Of a DNA stretch of 64,000 nt, positions 46,320 through 58,720 are shown piece after piece; position 1 is the stretch's first letter, and every line of letters starts with the position of its first letter. The position numbers were made by a program, and so were the translations under genes. Source of the stretch: Incurvaria masculella (lineage: Eukaryota > Arthropoda > Insecta > Lepidoptera > Incurvariidae); contig OX335652.1 of NCBI GenBank assembly GCA_946894095.1, forward strand, positions 14,531,001 to 14,595,000, read 5' to 3'. The notes below the pieces were generated by a model. That model ran no database searches, was not told where the DNA came from, and was given only the letters and a program-made list of their open reading frames with translations.

Positions 46320-46670
46320 TTCGTCTCCGTTTCAAGATTGGGCAGAAATGCTTCTGTATGTCTGGCTATTCTTTACAGGTTGCATTTCTCAATCGATTCG
46401 GGAATTTTTTTTTAGCAGGTTCGATATTTATATGGATTTTTTGGTTCAGCCAGTTTTAGATTTTTTTTAAAAAAGCGGAGTAATTTTGTCTTTCTATACA
46501 GGTCGCATTTCTCAACTGATTCTGTTGAAATTTTGCAAGCAGGTTCCATATTTAAATATTTTTTTCCGGTTGATCCAATTTAAAAAGAAAAAATATAGAT
46601 TTTTTTAAATATGTCAAATGCTTAGTAAGAAAGACTCACGAAGTCTACAGCTCAGAGAGCCACTAATCTA
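46320..46670. repeat. Degraded dispersed repeat, related to 59240-59590
   Basis: Shares AAATGCTTCTGTATGTCTGG / AAATGCTTTTGTATGTCGGG and TCAAATGCTTAGTAAGAAAG ACTC / TCAAATGTTCAAAAAGACAG ACTC with the 59-kb copy. It contains an internal partial duplication (CAGGTTGCATTTCTCAATCGATTC / CAGGTCGCATTTCTCAACTGATTC style). The class is unknown. Confidence 0.5.
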
Positions 46671-47748
46671 AAACTTACCGATTAAAAAAAAATTTACTGC
46701 GCAACCACGTTCCGACAATTATAAAGCTATACTCCATATTCTATGTAGAAAGTGGTTTAGATACTTGTATCGCATGACGAAGCTAACCTATATTGCAAAG
46801 ATATTGTCGAAGTCATAATATTATATTTTCACTTATGATTTTACAAAATCCCCCGACTATAATCAATCGTCTCTATTTGTTTTTTTATGTTAATCACGAC
46901 ATATGGCGTAAGCCAGGACCTCTTAAGGTGCCCGACGATGCTCATATATGCCCGACGGTAATAGACCTAACATAGCTTAACCGAACTTATGTATCCAGTG
47001 AAATCACAACACCACTAGTCGTATTATAAGAAGAAGAGACGATTGACAATAATCCAGAATGTCACTAGTGGAATTATATAGTGGTTTGTCAATATCATCG
47101 CTACACGTACATTATTTTGGTACGACAGCATAGAAGCGACAGTGAGGTGCCCTCGCTCCGCCCGTATGAGGTCGACTCGCGACCAGAGACGCCCACCGGA
47201 TGCCGCGAAGGGGGAACAGTTCGTAGACAATGTAAATTAGGTTAGTTACTGTACTTCTTTGAGGTGAGTAGTATCAGTGGGAGTATGTATTTCTGTGGAA
47301 GAGATGGCACATTTTTATGTCAGTCTAATCTATCTAATACAACTTTTTAGGTGAACGCAAATGATGGATTTTTATGAACCTTACGGCATTTTACCTCGGC
47401 TGTAAGTATCTGAGAATAATTCCTTCCGCCGCGCGGAATCCCTAAAGTAAGATTTACAAAAAATGTCTTATGAACTTACTTATTTTTAAGCAAAGTTGTT
47501 TCCTAATTTTATTATTTGTGCATTGGAATTTTCTCAATTATAATGTCATTCGGCCTTCACAGTAGGAATAGGAAAGGACGTAATTTAAGTCATATATCAG
47601 AAATAAAAAAAAACTTTGAAATTAACTTCTCACAAGTGCAGTTCAAGACTGGACTCGAATCAGCAAACAAACCTTTCGCGAGCAGTCCGTCTACCCATTC
47701 GCCAGTTTATACGCTCGTGATCAATGCCTCCTACTAATCTTGAGATTC
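46671..47748. other. No gene seen; small GC-rich patch at 47140-47225
   Basis: AT-rich apart from a short GC-rich piece (CGCGACCAGAGACGCCCACC). The minus-strand frame at 47024-47230 has no domain. Confidence 0.4.
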
Positions 47749-48104
47749 TACAAAATTCAGGTTTTAAAAGCGGATAGTGCTATCCTTGGTAAATTATCAT
47801 AAGACAGCGTAACATAAATAATATTTAATTCATATTTTACGTCTAGTTAAAATAAATCTAGGCTCGTATCCATACTTTTCAGTAATTTTGACATATTTTT
47901 AATGTGCTCTTAATTCACAGCTGATTTACAAAATTCAGGTTTTAAAAGCGGATAGTGCTATCCTTGGTAAATTATCATAAGACAGCGTAACATAAATAAT
48001 ATTTAATTCATATTTTACGTCTAGTTAAAATAAATCCAGGCTCGTATCCATACTTTTCAGTAATTTTGACATATTTTTAATGTGCTCTTAATTCACAGCT
48101 GATT
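47749..48104 (+). repeat. Recent tandem duplication, 2 x 178 bp
   Basis: 47749-47926 and 47927-48104 are identical except for one base (TAAATCTAGG versus TAAATCCAGG). The unit starts TACAAAATTCAGGTTTTAAA and ends TCACAGCTGATT. It is non-coding and not found elsewhere in the window. Confidence 0.95.
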
Positions 48105-50204
48105 CTAAATACGCAACCATCCCTTTATAATATTTTTAATACATGAAACCATAAAAACCTAAAGAATCACATAAAAATATACATGGACTTACGGACACTA
48201 CGAAACAATGAATCCTCCTAGTAAATACGAAACCCGGTTACAAGTTTCACCTTATATACCATGGTGGTGTACAATACATGTAGTTAGGATCTTATTACAA
48301 ATCAAGTATATGTAGAAAGTTAGAATCCATTGTAAGGTTTCTAACACCATTGTGACACATTTTCGCTTCGTTGACTGTTCACTTTTACCGCCAACACCTC
48401 TTGAATTAGGGGCGGCGTTTTAGTAAAAAGTATCAATTTACAAAGGAAGGAAGTGAAATGTTCATTATTCTTTACCATTTTTTCTTTAGTTTTTTTTGTT
48501 TGCACCTAAAGGTTCTAATGAGACCAACAAACATTTTACCGTCATGACAACTGGGAAAATTATAAAAAAATTAAAACCACCTAATTTGGTACGAAGCCTT
48601 AACATACATTTTAATTCAAAATATTCAATGTATGCGGCAGCTATAAGTGGCGAGGAAAAATTAGGTAAGCTGTGATAGGGTAAGTATAGGCGATTTTAAA
48701 ACTCATTCAACTATGACATTAAATACGTACATGGATAAAATTTCATAAGATTTGTTCAAGAAAAACTTTCCTAAAACATGCTTACCCTCAGAATTAATAA
48801 TGTTTTAGCTTGTTTTTTTTTTCAAACATCTTTGCTGATTCTCGTCTATATTATATGACGGATCAAGCGGCGTGCATTTATGAATTACTCGCTTGAAAAA
48901 ACAGCACTGCTTTTATTCTTTTCATTTTCTTCAAAACAAACGGAGCACGCTCCAGAGATAACTAAGAACCATTCGCTCTTTACAACCTCTGGTCCATATG
49001 AAACAGACAACAGCGAATTTATTACAGAGCTTCATATTTTCTCCGTTCAATTTGCCTCAGCTGACGTCACACAGAAGCAAATTACTTTCATTTTGTCCCG
49101 CGGTTGCAACTTCAGATGAGTTTTGTAGGGGACCTGATTAGACTAGTTTCTTTATAGTCCTTTTTATGAGAGTCAGTTTATTCTGTCTGTAATGAAATTG
49201 GAGCTTTTATATACAGCGGTTGATTACGTCGTACATATTTGCAAGGTTACCAAAACATAAGGTTGTGTATTTATCAATTTTTGTTTCAAAACAGGACGTT
49301 AATAAATGTTGGATTCTAGAAAGGACATCAAATTCCGGACCTCAGCTTCACCGTCGACTCTACATGCAATCATACTCATTGAAGACATCATTTTACAATA
49401 TATTTTTTTTCCATCGTAATGGTTACAAAAAATAATATTAAATTAGCTATCCGTTATTTCATCATTCAAATTATGAATTGGGTAAACCCAATTTAGTCGA
49501 ATTGTTTTTTTACGGAACTGGCCATAATTGACCAAATAAAACGAATGGAATTTTAAATATTATAAAAAGGTAATTATTTAACATTTCAATAAACAATACC
49601 CTGCTACTCCGGATTTCTTCGCCTTCTAGTTCACCTATCATCTATGCTACACTCAATTTAAAAAACATTTTATCAACCTGGTCTTTCTAGCTTTTTGGTC
49701 ACCCGGATAAGACAATTTTACAAACTCTTCTCTCTGTATATATTCATTCTGCCCAAATTTTAATCACGCTTGTCTTCTCTTTCCTTGTAATGTCACTTTG
49801 TAAAACAAAAATCGCGAAACAAATATCCGCAAAGTTTTGTTACCTAACAAAGTAACGTTTTTTTTTATATTGAAAACTAAATAACGATGGTTAATAACAT
49901 CCAACAACTTGTACAAAATGTCAGTGTTTTACACATCGGGCAATAAATTAATTCTGTCACTATCTTGGAACGTACATCAATGTCTTTTAGGTCTAGAGAA
50001 CATTTTCCAAGATTATTTTAAAAACAAGTAACGCGAGATAAGATGCCATTAGATTTGAATATCTTCGACGTTTTGAGATTACATACTATCGCCGATATTT
50101 TACATCTCGAAGGACGAAGGATATCTCGATATGGATGCGTCTTGCAGGATCAGAAACTAAACAATTTGTCTTCTAGAATTTAACTCAAAACTCCTCAATT
50201 TATT
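48105..50204. other. No gene seen
   Basis: AT-rich. The frames at 48880-49119 and 49220-49435 have no recognisable domain. Confidence 0.4.
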
Positions 50205-50395
50205 TTGGTCCGTTTTTGGTCTAGCGGTTTGGGCATTTCTTGACCTGGATGCGTTGATTCGATATCCGGGTTGCTCACAACTTTCTTAAATTTTTGGAGT
50301 TTAGTGTTCATTAATAGAAAACTAACGCTTACGGTGAAGGAAAACATGATGAGAAAAGCCCCCATTTCGACGTAGTTAAACTCTTTAGTATTAGA
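50205..50395 (+). mobile_element. tRNA-derived SINE (lepidopteran type)
   Basis: The head has the A-box-like TGGTCTAGCGG and the B-box-like GATTCGATATCC about 40 bp on. The body has TGTTCATTAATAGAAAACTA and CGCTTACGGTGAAGGAAAAC ATGATGAG, which I know as a hallmark of a widespread moth and butterfly tRNA-SINE. No clear tail. It is different from the tRNA/5S SINE family, a copy of which follows directly. Confidence 0.65.
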
Positions 50396-50414
50396 TTGAT
50401 GACCACTTGGATGT

Positions 50415-50661
50415 CTAGGTCAGTGCCAGGTCGGGTCCAGGATTGGTAACCGTTTGACCGTTGAGACCGGTCAAGGTTTAGATTCCATATAAATCGAAGG
50501 TGTTACTCAGTAACTTACTGAATCCCGCCCGAGCCGGTGCCATCGCATAGAATGAAAGATGGTCGAAACGCCAATTGTCAGTGTTTTCCTGCAGAGCCTG
50601 AAAACTATTTTAGCCAAATGGTGATCGGCATTATTCAACCACTAGGTGCCCTAAGACTAAA
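50415..50661 (+). mobile_element. SINE copy K, diverged
   Basis: Plus strand. TGCCAGGTCGGGTCCAGGAT is a decayed 5S-like block. It is followed by GTTTGACCGTTGAGACCGG, a decayed B box, CCCGCCCGAGCCGGTGCCAT, GAAAGATGGTCGAAACG and CCACTAGGTGCC. Head and tail are eroded. Confidence 0.6.
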
Positions 50662-50772
50662 CATTCAACTCTCCGGAGTTAGAAACGGTACATGTAATGA
50701 TTTTTTTTGTCAATTTTAAGAGAAAGCACAAAGACAAACATAACATTATTCTGATTATATTTTGTAGATTTA

Positions 50773-50885
50773 GGGCCTTTTTCACCCTATGCTGATTAGC
50801 CTAATCGGCACATATTAAGTGCCTTTCGTACCAGCTTGCAATCAATACCAATGCAAGATAATCAGAACTTTAGTAATAAAGGCCC
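50773..50885. mobile_element. PIF/Harbinger-like MITE, 113 bp, TTA duplication
   Basis: Inverted ends GGGCCTTTTTCACC / GGGCCTTTATTACT, continuing to CTGATTA in both arms. TTA flanks at 50770-50772 and 50886-50888. A different family from the GGCTGA elements. Confidence 0.78.
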
Positions 50886-51769
50886 TTAAAGTGTCGACTA
50901 AGATTAATCAGCACTTGCTTTATGTTATAAATAAATAGAAAAAAGGCAAATCATTTATTACAACTATTTCATGATTTACCTACACAATAGGCTAAAATAA
51001 AAATAAACTGAACAGAATTATCGGTATTTAACAAGCCTAATAAAAATTATAAATATTCTTAAAACCCGCCCGGCTCAGTCCATGTATGGTGACCGGCAAA
51101 TCCTTATCACAATAAATGCACTTACCATCGGTTAGAGCGGTGTCGGCGATGGACGGGTATCTTTATCCAATTTGTTACCCTTATCAAGAATTAAATGCGT
51201 TTGAGGCATTGACGCAACTTTTTTATTCTTTAAATTATACATCTCAGAGCGAGCCGACAGCAAAGATGGGACACCTGATGCCTTTTATGATTTTTTATTG
51301 GAAATCTATTCATTACTCAATGAGTATCGAACATGGAACGATTAGTTTTTGTTTCCCAAACGAATTGATTTTGTAACTTCTTTGATAATATTGGAGTTAA
51401 TATTCTTATTGGTTTAATTTACTTTTCAATTATATACAAATACAAAAACAAATCTAATTTTACTATTCCAACTTGGAAATGTATTAAACATTATGTAAGA
51501 TTAATGAAAGCAAAAATATGATCCTGGCACAATACCTTTATAGTTATTTCGGAAATTTAGAACTATGCCTCATTTTTTAATTATTCACGTCCAAAAAAAT
51601 GTGTAAAAATGCTTTGGATTAATATTAATGAAACAACAAATTACTTTATTTTCAAGCCAAACGGTAACAAAAAGGTGGAAATAAGGCTAACTAGTTACTT
51701 TAAAATAATATTTTGTCCATCATTTAAATCCATATGACTACCCGGGATGGATCTTGTCCTACCCCATCC
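50886..51769. other. No gene seen
   Basis: AT-rich. The frame at 51116-51376 has no domain. Confidence 0.4.
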
Positions 51770-51829
51770 AAACGCTAGCAGCTGCGCAGAAACAAAATCC
51801 GATATAGTTTTGGTTCTGCGCAGCCGTTT
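51770..51829. repeat. Hairpin with 11-bp perfect core arms
   Basis: GCTGCGCAGAA (51781-51791) and TTCTGCGCAGC (51814-51824) pair, extended by AAAA/TTTT and outer AAACG/CGTTT. Weaker outer symmetry (CGGGATGGAT near 51742, ATTCATCCCG near 51855) suggests a small decayed fold-back element. Confidence 0.6.
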
Positions 51830-52343
51830 GCGAGTGCATCGGATCGGCCAACATTCATCCCGACAAATATAACAAACTACAAAGACCAGAAACCGAAAAT
51901 CATGGTCAAGCCGAAAAAATAATATTCGTGAATTATTTTCGCTCTTCATTTAGGATACATACGTACAGTCGTGAAAAAAAAACGCAAGGTGTGTCGAGTC
52001 ACTCCGGGCACTCCTAATGCCTCCATTGTACAAAGACTGGGTGTGACACTTTGATCATAATCAATATTTCAAGTGCGCCTATGACCATTCGATCTTTTAC
52101 TAACAGATATAATGGTATTTGTCGTTATTCCGAAGAGATTTGTTACGGCGTCCTTATTAAGTATAGATAAAATAACCATTGTATCTAATAATCATTATAG
52201 ATTTTGCTCAAGCCTTCCCTCGCTCGCTCGCGTGAAGTAATCGTGACTTATAAGAACGAACATATTTACATACGTAACATATTAAAAATTTTACTTACCT
52301 AGCCTCTGCTTCCCGATCACCTCCAAAGATTGCTCCTATCATT

Positions 52344-52549
52344 TTACCATGGTAAGCTAACTCGCCGGGTGAACAGGCAAGTAAGTGATTTGATCTGACG
52401 TTTAGTTGCATTTCGTGTCACTCTGTCAAACGAACGGTTTTTAGACCTTGTGATATGACATTATCATTTATGAAGGTGAGACATGCAATTAAACGTCAGA
52501 TTTTTCACTTACCTGCCTGTTCAACCGGCGAGTTTATTTGTCATGGTAA
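52344..52549. mobile_element. MITE, 206 bp, with ~70-bp inverted ends
   Basis: The arms share TTACCATG, AACTCGCCGG, TGAACAGGCA, GTAAGTGA and TCTGACGTTTA, ending near TTGCAT. It is non-coding. No flanking duplication could be fixed. Confidence 0.75.
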
Positions 52550-52639
52550 CGCGCCTGCTCCCACCTGAAATTTAAATCATTCTTGAGAAACAACAGAGTG
52601 CTAGATAACACCAGTTTGATGATTTAATGCAATCGAACA

Positions 52640-52895
52640 TGGATTAGCTGTCATGATATTAGCCCAACACACCCGATAGGAAATAGGTGTCATGCTTTCT
52701 CACATATATTAAACAGCTACAGCGAACTGAATGCAAAATTCAGATTTTTTTTCTTTACTTTTTCGACGATTATTCATTCCATGCGATTGTACCAATTCGG
52801 GGGAGTTCAACCCTACTTCGTAGAAAATCCTCAACGGTAGAATGGTCACCCATCCAGAGACAGAGCGCGCACAACTTCACTTAACCTAGATGATC
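52640..52895 (-). mobile_element. SINE copy L, tail missing
   Basis: Minus strand: TGATATTAGCCCAACACACC, then AGGTGTCATGC, CATGCGATTGTACCAATTCG, and a decayed 5S-like block (complement of GGATGGGTGACCATTC, and ACTTCACTTAACC). It abuts the LINE fragment that follows. Confidence 0.65.
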
Positions 52896-53070
52896 GAATA
52901 CCAAGGCAATGGCAGTGGGCTGGTCACGTCAGCCGAAGAGACTACGACCGTTGGAGTAAACGTGTCCTGCACTGGCGGCCGTGGACAGGAAAACGGAGTG
53001 TGGGAAGACCACGCCAGGTAGGACGACGACATCAAGTGTGTCGGCGGAAATGGTTTACCGATGGTAGCAG
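52896..53070 (+). mobile_element. LINE 3'-end fragment (type 2), copy 3
   Basis: Open for about 45 residues in one frame: WAGHVSRRDYDRWSKRVLHW then RPWTGKRSVGRPR. This is the C-terminal part of a LINE reverse transcriptase protein. Two bases missing after GRP shift the frame relative to the 10.6-kb copy. It stops at about 53065 before the (GACT)n tail. Confidence 0.78.
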
Positions 53071-53159
53071 ATATTACTTTAAGCAATAAATATGTAGGTA
53101 TAATATTGAATTTGGTCAATTTATTTAATTCGTAAACTGTTTTTATTCAAACCACTGTA
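53071..53159. other. No gene seen
   Basis: Short AT-rich spacer. Confidence 0.4.
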
Positions 53160-53492
53160 ACGAAGCACTAAGCGCATCTCCCTTTCCCGCCAAAAGACTT
53201 AAACCGATTTCCTACGAACTCTCTGGTCACGGGTAGGTTGAACGTACTTACGCCACAGAATCTTACGCACCGGCGGAGGAGCGGGGGGGACGAGTGAACA
53301 GACAATCGCGCGGGAGACGAGACGCGAACATTTTGAAGTGCAAGAAATAGACGAACTCTTTTGGACCGAATATTCTGTGAACATGTGACCGTGCTTGTAA
53401 GACCTCTGCCGTGTAAGAGTGTGAGATCAGCTCTGGAGCAACCCGCTGCAGGCTCGGACGCTGGTGTGGAATACGGGACATCGCACCTCCAG
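53160..53492 (+). other. GC-rich island ending in a strong 5' splice-site match; candidate non-coding first exon
   Basis: The G+C- and CpG-rich stretch ends in CACCTCCAG|GTTAGTGAG at 53492/53493, a good match to the insect donor consensus. A 3-frame look shows only short open stretches, so if it is an exon it is probably 5' untranslated. No promoter elements can be fixed. It could equally be a GC-rich repeat. Confidence 0.3.
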
Positions 53493-55551
53493 GTTAGTGA
53501 GTTCGGTACCTACCTACCCCTTCTAGTACGTCCATCAGTCCGCGCTCGTCAGTTTTATTAACATAGGTTATACCACTTTTTTTTAAAGTAACTCGATTGG
53601 TCATTAGTCATTAATTATTTATAAGACGTAGCAGGTGATTATAAAAATATATTGTTAAAATATTCTATTACCCTTTTAAAACATCAATGAATAAGAGTAA
53701 CATATCCAAATTTCAAAACTTGAAGAATATTTTGTAATTCAAAATTTTAATGCATCGACATATACCATGAGCAATGTTTTCGGCAATATTGGCGAAACTT
53801 TTTGTGGAAGCATTAATAATGTCGATACAATTCTTAAATTTCCCAAAAATGTTAGAAATTTAAGTAGGTACCTAGTTACAAGGAGTTACATACCGAAAGA
53901 AGGATAGAAAATTATAAGGTTTTCTTGGTTTTTCGGTACCCAAAAAAGGACATAATATCACCATTAACAATATTGTATTTAGTCATTAATATACGGCCAA
54001 AAATGGGGCTAATTAGGTAATGAAAACTGTTACCTGATAACAGATCAGAACCGCTGCTACGAAATTAACACGAAGTAAAAATATTATGATGTATTGTCAC
54101 GCGAAGAAGTAATAAAATGTATGTTCATACCAAAATAAAGGACACATTGGAATTCGCTGACGAATGTAGATGCTATATAATGTAACCACTCGTTTAGGAA
54201 TTCTAATGAAAGCCGAATAAATGTTCCCTTATCAAGTTTCATTTTGTCAAATGCTTACAATTGCGTCCTAATTCTTATTTCCATATAATTTTAATAAGGA
54301 AAACTAATAGACCAAACGGATAGTTAATTTTATGTGCTCAGGAATATTTTGATATTGTTTTACATGTTACAGGAGAACAATCTAAAATAGTGGTTCTTTG
54401 TATCCATGGACGAAACGTAGTGTAATTTAACTATCAAAAAACTTTAAATAAATGAAATTAAATGAAATGTAGCTGAAATTTATAGTTGAGCTGTTTTGCG
54501 ATCTACTAACCACGGAGAGCCAACCTCCAACTCACAGGCTTAGAATATAAAGACATACAGAGTCAACTGACGGATGGAACCAAAACCGTTTAATACAAAT
54601 GTACTGATATTTATTTTTGTACTCAAAACACATTCTTCATCGCTTTGTAGCTTCAAATTTTAAGTTTTAGTTTGAAACATTGAGGAACAGTTAAGAAAAT
54701 CGACGAAGAATCAGTGGGTCACCTCTTATTTACCATCGATAACTGGTCACTAAATAATCTATAAATGCACAGGTCACCATGGTTTATTTGAGAAAAACTA
54801 GAGTAATCATAAAGATTTCACAAAACAACATTTTACATTCCATGAGCGCGACTCCAATGTATTTATAACGATTCCAGAAGTTGTCTCAACAGACAGATGT
54901 TTCATCTCCCTCTAACTAGCGGTAGTGGGTACTTGCGTTGATGTCTTACTCCCACGCTTTGTTCTTCTAGTAGGCACAGCGCGCTATGCCAGGTCTATGC
55001 TCCAACCACTCCATAGCAGCCTAAGCCTTAAATCTCTCTTTTCTTAAATCTAAATCTATATCATTTATTTTCTGACTTCTCAGGACATCAATTCCACACT
55101 CACATAAACTTCTAAGTCACTCCCGAAAGGAGCTAAATTATAAGAAAAATAAACCATCAATTAAATCTGTTAGATTTACTAGTTCATGCGTTCAGTATCA
55201 ATTTCAGTCGGTTAAACAAATTCAAACTTTTTGGTGACGGTCTTAAAAATTAGTAAATAATGTGATTATAATTCCGTTGTTAGACTATACATAAAAAATA
55301 CATGACTCTTACTTATTTTGAGTATCACAGTAATTTAATCCAATTGGTAACATTTATATATCTTATTAGAAAACACATTAATTTTAATGGGATCTAATAG
55401 TCAGATGCTCCAATCCATGAGGTGGTCCATTTGCAAATAAATGGAATTAACAAAGAAAATACGATCGGGTCCAAAGCCATGAACTTTGGACGGGAATCCT
55501 TACACCTAATCCACTTTGTTACTTGCCACTTGCCTTTGATAAAATGAACGA
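53493..55551. other. No gene seen
   Basis: AT-rich. If the island at 53160-53492 is a first exon, this would be the start of its intron. Confidence 0.35.
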
Positions 55552-55870
55552 GTCGTATTGAGTCGTATTCACTACGTATAATATTCACAACGTATAATCT
55601 TATTTTTTTCCAAAAAATTAAAACCATGCATAACGTATAATAGTCACAACGTATAATGTTATACGTTGTGCATGAATAAAGTTTAAAAATAAAATCAACT
55701 CTTTGCATCATGCATAACGTATAATAGTCACAACGTATAATATTCCTAACATGAATTCACAAAAAAAGAAAACCATGCAGAACGTATAATATGCCAAGAA
55801 GCACTGCATAAAGCGCCCTAATAACGATACATTTAAGGCTGAAATTGCTACGAATCGACATTTGTCAAAG
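55552..55870. repeat. CATGCA..CGTATAA repeat family, longer fragment
   Basis: Matches 14060-14400 in order and orientation (GAGTCGTATTCACTACGTAT; AAACCATGCATAACGTATAA; AAATCAACTCTTTGCATCAT; GCACTGCATAAAGCGCCCTA). It lacks the GGCTGA terminal repeats. The short word CATGCATAACGTATAA occurs about every 40-80 bp in alternating orientation. Confidence 0.7.
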
Positions 55871-57112
55871 AGTAACAAATGACTACAATTTCGAAAGGCC
55901 ACCTTACTGTGATGATTTTAAGTCTGTAATTGCCTCAAATAAATTTATTTATTCTCAAAACGTTTGGACAACTGCATTTCAGCATGTCGTAGTCCACTTC
56001 ATAATATCGTAATATGGTTGGCGACATTATTGTTACGGTAACTATGTTGCTGATATTATTTTAATGCATGAATGAAGTATGTATGTATGTATGTACCTAC
56101 GAAAAGAATTTCCACAATTCCATCTACCGCTATCTAGCCGAGAGGCAGGCAGCCTAGTAAGCCTAGTGTGCGTGCGTAACACAGGCTGTGATGTCTGGTG
56201 ACTAAGCCCCGGTTACACGAAGAGACGGCCGATTCAATCAATGTTCAAACACGTCACTTTTAGTGATCCGCATAGAGTTCCTTCCATACTGTCCACACAA
56301 AGTGACGTGTCTGATCATACTTTGACGTTGATTTTTTATTATTTCGTGCACTCGGCCCTAAGACTATAGGCTCGATGCGAGACATTTCTTATAAATTAAT
56401 CTATTTCAGATTTTTAAAGCAGTGTTGCCAGGTATTCCTTTTTACCGAACTATTCGGCATTTCAGCCTGTTGTTTGCGGTGTATTATAAAAAAACACAGA
56501 TCGAGTGGTTTAAGGTAACAAACGTGTCGAATGGTGCAACTAATAATTTTCGTGTACAAAATACCTTAACCAGGCAAAGTGCGGATTTTTTCCAATTTAA
56601 TGCGGCTACCGTCGGCACCCATGTAAAACCGTTTGTCCCTTTCACAAGTAAACGCATTTTTTTATTGAAAATGCGGATTAAAACTACTAAGGCCTTTTGT
56701 TCTACTTAAGCCCTATCTAGCCTGATTTTATGACCTCCAGCTACCTGAAATCCGATGGTTAACTTTCGGTTACATTGCGTATTTACATGGTGTACCTGAA
56801 AGATAACTTTGGTATTTTTATAGCTGGAAGTGTTGCAAACGGGCATTAGTGAACAGATTTGACTAATCGGTTGCACGCCAAAAGGTTAACTCTTGATATG
56901 GCATCTAAATACCTTCGGAAATGCTACATATACTCCACTGGAAGTGGTTCAATACTTACAAGCAGTTGTATCTGGAAATCATGTGAAGACAGCCTCCGCT
57001 GGAACGTATCTCTATCTTTCGTCCTAGTTCGGCGAAATTTTAGGATAACCATTACTCAATTAACCTTTCATTTGATCTTTGGATTTATACAGGTACATAT
57101 ATTTATTTAAAT
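55871..57112. other. No gene; microsatellite and a weak MITE candidate
   Basis: A (GTAT)n tract at 56076-56095. At about 56219-56352 imperfect inverted arms (CACGTCACTTT / AAAGTGACGTGT and GGCCGA / TCGGCC) suggest a decayed MITE. A 40-residue open stretch near 56895-57020 (TPLEVVQYLQAVVSGNHVKT) has protein-like composition but no recognised family. Confidence 0.35.
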
Positions 57113-57301
57113 GGGGACGCATCATTAAGTCCAAAAAGCACAAGGTCAAAAACCCACACCGTCCAAAATACTTACGAATACGGATATTTTTAATTGGGTT
57201 AGGTTAGATTATATGCATTTTATAATACACACGAAAAATATATACTTTTGGACGTTCTGGGTTTTGGACCTTATGCTTTTTGGACTTCATGAAGGCGACA
57301 C
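57113..57301. mobile_element. MITE with telomere-type core, 189 bp, 8-bp duplication, copy 1
   Basis: Inverted ends of about 55 bp contain AAGTCCAAAAAGC, GTCAAAAACCCA and GTCCAAAATA. An 8-bp duplication ATTTAAAT flanks it (57105-57112, 57302-57309), a size typical of hAT, P or Merlin elements. The core has GGGTTAGGTTAG, about two TTAGG units. It is non-coding. Confidence 0.85.
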
Positions 57302-58216
57302 ATTTAAATGATATATTTTTTATAATTTCAATATTTTATTGAACATAAGAATCTGTATGTATTTTTTACTGTACAGGTTAATTTTACAAGTGTGTCGTCA
57401 TAGCCAAATCTGAAACAGCGAAAACACTTTAAGGAGGCACAAGGCCGATTTTGATAAAACCTATAATTGCATTTTTAGATTCTTGAAATCACATTTTTTC
57501 TAGCCGGAAAAAATGCAGCCTTAGCCAATAGTGTCGCCTATAAGGAATAAATTCCGTGAAGTAATCTTATAAGTACGGCAAAGTGAATGAAAGTGTTGAC
57601 TTTTAATTAACTTATTACACACACACTTACATACACTCTTACCTTTGTACACCCACACACCCACGCCTATTACATAACATAGTGCTTTGCTACCGTCTGC
57701 TAAGTTCAACGGAACGTTGTGCAGAATCGTATTCTTTTGCAGGATGTAGGAAATTTAATAATACAGTTATAGTTTTTATCAAAATCGGCCTAGTAACTAC
57801 TTTCAGTATTTTTCGTTATTTCTTATAGTTTTGGATTTGGCCATGAAAGCACACTTGAAAAATTCACCTGTATAATATCAATATGGTAAAATATAAAAAA
57901 AAACAATTAGGTATAAGAATAAAAACAAACAAAAATTGAGAAATTAATCATATTTCGTTATCTGAGATATTGCCATAAAAGATAATTCATACAATAATTG
58001 AAATTATTTTTAGAGAAATAGATGTTCCTCGTAATCTAAATTAAATAAATACATGACAGAAAAAAAACAACAGGACAATTTTGGAAAGAGACAACCTTTT
58101 TTTAGAAACATTTCTATAATTATATAACAAATAAGTTTATTTACTAATTTTGATAAAATATAAGTATTATAGTTTTTGACAGGAATTTTGGATGCAAAGC
58201 AAATACATGTTCTGTA
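57302..58216. other. No gene seen
   Basis: AT-rich. The minus frame at 57521-57709 reflects a (CA)-rich tract near 57615-57665 and is not believed. Confidence 0.4.
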
Positions 58217-58278
58217 TTGCCCTCCTTATTAAAAAGGAGGCACATATGTAGTTACCGACTTTTGAATAAGGAGGGCAG
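58217..58278. mobile_element. 62-bp miniature palindromic element, 4-bp duplication
   Basis: Ends TTGCCCTCCTTATTAAAAAG and the complement ending GGAGGGCAG. TGTA flanks on both sides (58213-58216, 58279-58282). Same family as 38301-38377. Confidence 0.78.
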
Positions 58279-58489
58279 TGTAGGTACAGTAGGAGACAGA
58301 TCAAAGTGTACATTTACACGCAAAGTATACATTCAAACCTTATCAAATATTACGAGCATAAAGAAACATCGTACAATTCAGACAACATTCAACTAGAAGT
58401 GGATTTGACTGTCTCCTACTACAAATTGTTTAGATTCTAAATTGTTCCTCAATATAATATATTTCTACTTAAACCCAATAAACCCAAAT

Positions 58490-58720
58490 TAAGGTGGGCA
58501 CGTAAGCATTAGAAAATTCAAACGGTAGTTTACTAATCATTAGAAAACCACTATTTAATTTTACTTGATATTTGGTATCCAATATCAGATAACAAAAATC
58601 TGTGTTGGCATGTTAATTTTTTTCGATAAATGTATTCTACAAACCACAGAGAAAACAAGATGTCTATGAAGATTTTCTTTTCACTTCTATGGTTGACTTT
58701 TCAAAATAACAAAAATGAGC
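58490..58720. repeat. Local degraded repeat, member 1
   Basis: Shares ACTAATCATTAGAAAACCAC, ACTTGATATTTGGTATCCAA, TATCAGATAACAAAAATCTG and GTCTATGAAGATTTTCTTTT with 59300-59590 and 59945-60190. Old dispersed element or local duplication; the class is unknown. Confidence 0.55.
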
